This document shows, piece by piece, positions 6,158 to 6,326 of a stretch of 6,326 nt of DNA (the first letter of the stretch is position 1; the number at the start of each line of letters is the position of its first letter). Below the pieces are notes generated by a model. It was given only the letters and a program-made list of their open reading frames with translations. It did not search any database and was not told where the DNA came from. The stretch is from CAZIVE01 sp964542435 (GTDB lineage: Bacteria; Bacteroidota; Bacteroidia; Bacteroidales; Tannerellaceae): assembly GCA_964542435.1 (NCBI GenBank), contig CAZIVE010000149.1, forward strand, positions 1 to 6,326, in the 5' to 3' direction. The position numbers and the translations under genes were made by a program.

Positions 6158-6228
6158 CTCCAAGTTGAGCGCAGACAAAAGGAAAAAGATCTACTTTTTG
6201 ATTTTTATGCCGAGACGCAGCCGATTTC
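6151..6228. repeat. Palindromic intergenic element, copy 2 (distal, eroded ends)
   Basis: A direct copy of the element at 6059-6139, offset 91 bp over its core (6161-6222 against 6070-6131). The two core differences, at 6189 and 6191, lie at the apex of the central inverted repeat and leave the arms AAAAAG (6183-6188) and CTTTTT (6194-6199) intact. The ends are degraded: CAAAGATC at 6151-6158, and no good partner beyond 6222. On the minus strand the left end reads GATCTTTG, a -7 box with its first base lost, 17 bp from a TTTG at 6179-6176. It is probably a dead or weak second promoter. Confidence 0.75.
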
Positions 6229-6326
6229 CATTTGGAAAATTGCCCGGAAACGCCGAGGCGACAAATCCCCGTTTCGGAATAGCTCATACACGTTGAAAAG
6301 TTCATCCCAAATCGGGGAACCATTTT
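6205..6326 (-). CDS. Possible C-terminal tail of an upstream gene (partial, weak)
   Basis: On the minus strand a frame is open from the window edge (first full codon at 6324) for 39 codons to a TAA at 6207-6205. It contains SPIWDELFNVYELF and LSPRRFRAIFQMEIG. The composition looks plausibly protein-like, and the stop lies inside element copy 2, so the element would supply the last few residues (GCVSA). I do not recognise a family. A competing frame from an ATG at 6323 runs 57 codons to a TGA at 6152-6150, but it is rich in Ser and Cys and looks like an out-of-frame reading. The stretch could also be another non-coding repeat. Confidence 0.25.
   Translation of the reverse strand, partial: NGSPIWDELFNVYELFRNGDLSPRRFRAIFQMEIGCVSA

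Noticed and set aside
6116..6326. Plus-strand frame open from ATG 6116 to the window edge (70 codons)
   Set aside because: Much of it is the repeat element, which is the likely reason it stays open. No start context or family is recognisable, and the same peptide segment (LFDFYAETQP) appears from both element copies in different frames.

Overview
The window reads as a Bacteroidales chromosome (Bacteroidetes). Three things point there. The carbamoyltransferase is the Bacteroides-type N-succinylornithine enzyme. The start codons lack clear Shine-Dalgarno sequences. The only convincing promoter has the Bacteroidetes TTTG / TAnnTTTG architecture. Base composition is near 50% GC by eye. A Tannerella/Porphyromonas-like genus is my best guess but is not proven by the sequence.

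Layout, left to right: positions 1-490 hold a tandem array of 43-bp units (eleven whole units plus a partial twelfth) that runs off the left edge and ends inside the stop codon of the first gene. Positions 486-6041 hold five minus-strand genes in one tightly packed run. In transcription order they are: an XRE-type helix-turn-helix/cupin regulator (5478-6041), an AMP-forming acyl-CoA synthetase of the medium-chain (ACSM/MACS-like) group (3802-5466), proB glutamate 5-kinase (2726-3799), proA gamma-glutamyl phosphate reductase (1451-2707) and argF' N-succinylornithine carbamoyltransferase (486-1439). Gaps between genes are 11, 2, 18 and 11 bp, so one operon is likely. Positions 6042-6326 are the upstream region. 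It holds the promoter and two direct copies of an imperfectly palindromic, probably dispersed, intergenic element. At the far edge there may be the tail of another minus-strand gene.

How the genes fit together: ProB and ProA make glutamate-5-semialdehyde for proline. The carbamoyltransferase makes N-succinylcitrulline in the succinylated arginine route of Bacteroidetes. The last three genes are therefore a glutamate-to-proline/arginine block. The first two form a regulator plus acyl-activating enzyme pair, in which the cupin domain plausibly senses a small molecule. Why the acyl-CoA synthetase is joined to proB by only 2 bp is not obvious.

The points most worth a second look are: the 43-bp array abutting and overlapping the argF' stop; threonine at position 90 of the carbamoyltransferase, where the Bacteroides fragilis enzyme has its specificity-setting proline; and the paired palindromic elements whose proximal end supplies the operon's -7 box. 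The five genes belong to known families. I saw no CRISPR-Cas, toxin, phage-defence or secretion genes.
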